Assembly: GCA_016786705.1 (NCBI GenBank) | Contig: JAEUVV010000003.1 | Coordinates: 372,001-436,000 of the forward strand | DNA: 64,000 nucleotides | Direction of reading: 5' to 3' | Origin: Taibaiella sp. | GTDB lineage: Bacteria > Bacteroidota > Bacteroidia > Chitinophagales > Chitinophagaceae | Shown here: positions 63,990 through 64,000 of the stretch, piece after piece | How the letters are laid out: each line of letters opens with the position of its first letter | Position numbering within the stretch: position 1 is the first letter of the stretch | Notes under the pieces: generated by a model | Told to the model about the DNA's origin: nothing | Database searches by the model: none | The model's input: only the letters and a program-made list of their open reading frames with translations | Position numbers and translations under genes: made by a program

Positions 63990-64000
63990 ATATTATATGA

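Overview
The window comes from a Bacteroidota chromosome, most likely a Chitinophagaceae-like relative; this is inferred from gene content and not proven. The signs are the 7-mer promoter element TAnnTTTG ahead of many genes, type IX secretion (PorZ plus a giant substrate with a type A sorting tail), a fused E1 alpha/beta 2-oxoacid dehydrogenase, the rplM-rpsI-rpsB unit, porZ next to recO, and many short lipoproteins and DUF families typical of the phylum. Most of it is ordinary housekeeping chromosome of medium G+C. One visibly A+T-rich island lies near 45.6-48.6 kb.

Left part (1-9.8 kb): ribosomal protein L31 type B (partial), a small membrane protein, the fused E1, a Crp-like regulator, an exported-looking pirin, a TrmH-type RNA methyltransferase, a DUF58 protein, an endonuclease V gene broken by a one-base shift in an A run, a two-helix membrane protein, and the rplM-rpsI-rpsB operon, which ends in a strong terminator with no tsf. 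Between 9.8 and 20 kb: an unexplained gap bounded by outward-facing terminators, a 1563-residue secreted repeat protein, a decayed sorting-domain remnant, pyruvate carboxylase and a luciferase-like oxidoreductase.

Middle part (20-45.4 kb): an M3 dipeptidase, DUF695 and META-domain proteins, porZ-recO, an amino acid permease, a 2006-residue alpha-2-macroglobulin, an Ada-like/AlkB alkylation-repair pair, two dense repeat regions (three tandem 150-bp units; eleven 66-78-bp units), an FKBP lipoprotein, and a five-gene operon: GbsR/MarR-type regulator, two paralogous membrane proteins, a TIGR01777 epimerase and a fatty acid desaturase. Two copies of the same inverted repeat (TTTCA-N8-TGAAA) flank the regulator gene, which suggests an autoregulated membrane-lipid module.

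Island (45.6-48.6 kb): three A+T-rich single genes in one orientation (Fic/Doc-like, PIN-domain, unknown). Spacers 1 and 2 resemble integron attC sites, with inverted-repeat ends TGCTAAC/GTTARCA and a shared 13-mer. No integrase is in the window. This is the best candidate here for something not well described.

Right part (48.7-64 kb): a minus-strand run of housekeeping genes (DUF3817, truA, pRiA4b ORF-3-like, miaA, a glycosyltransferase, rsmG, an EnvC-like factor, signal peptidase I, an HMA-AraC regulator, an M28 peptidase). On the plus strand are gpsA, a DUF486 protein, an M16 protease and a MurG-like glycosyltransferase. A 42-residue lipoprotein gene sits between the last two, on the minus strand.
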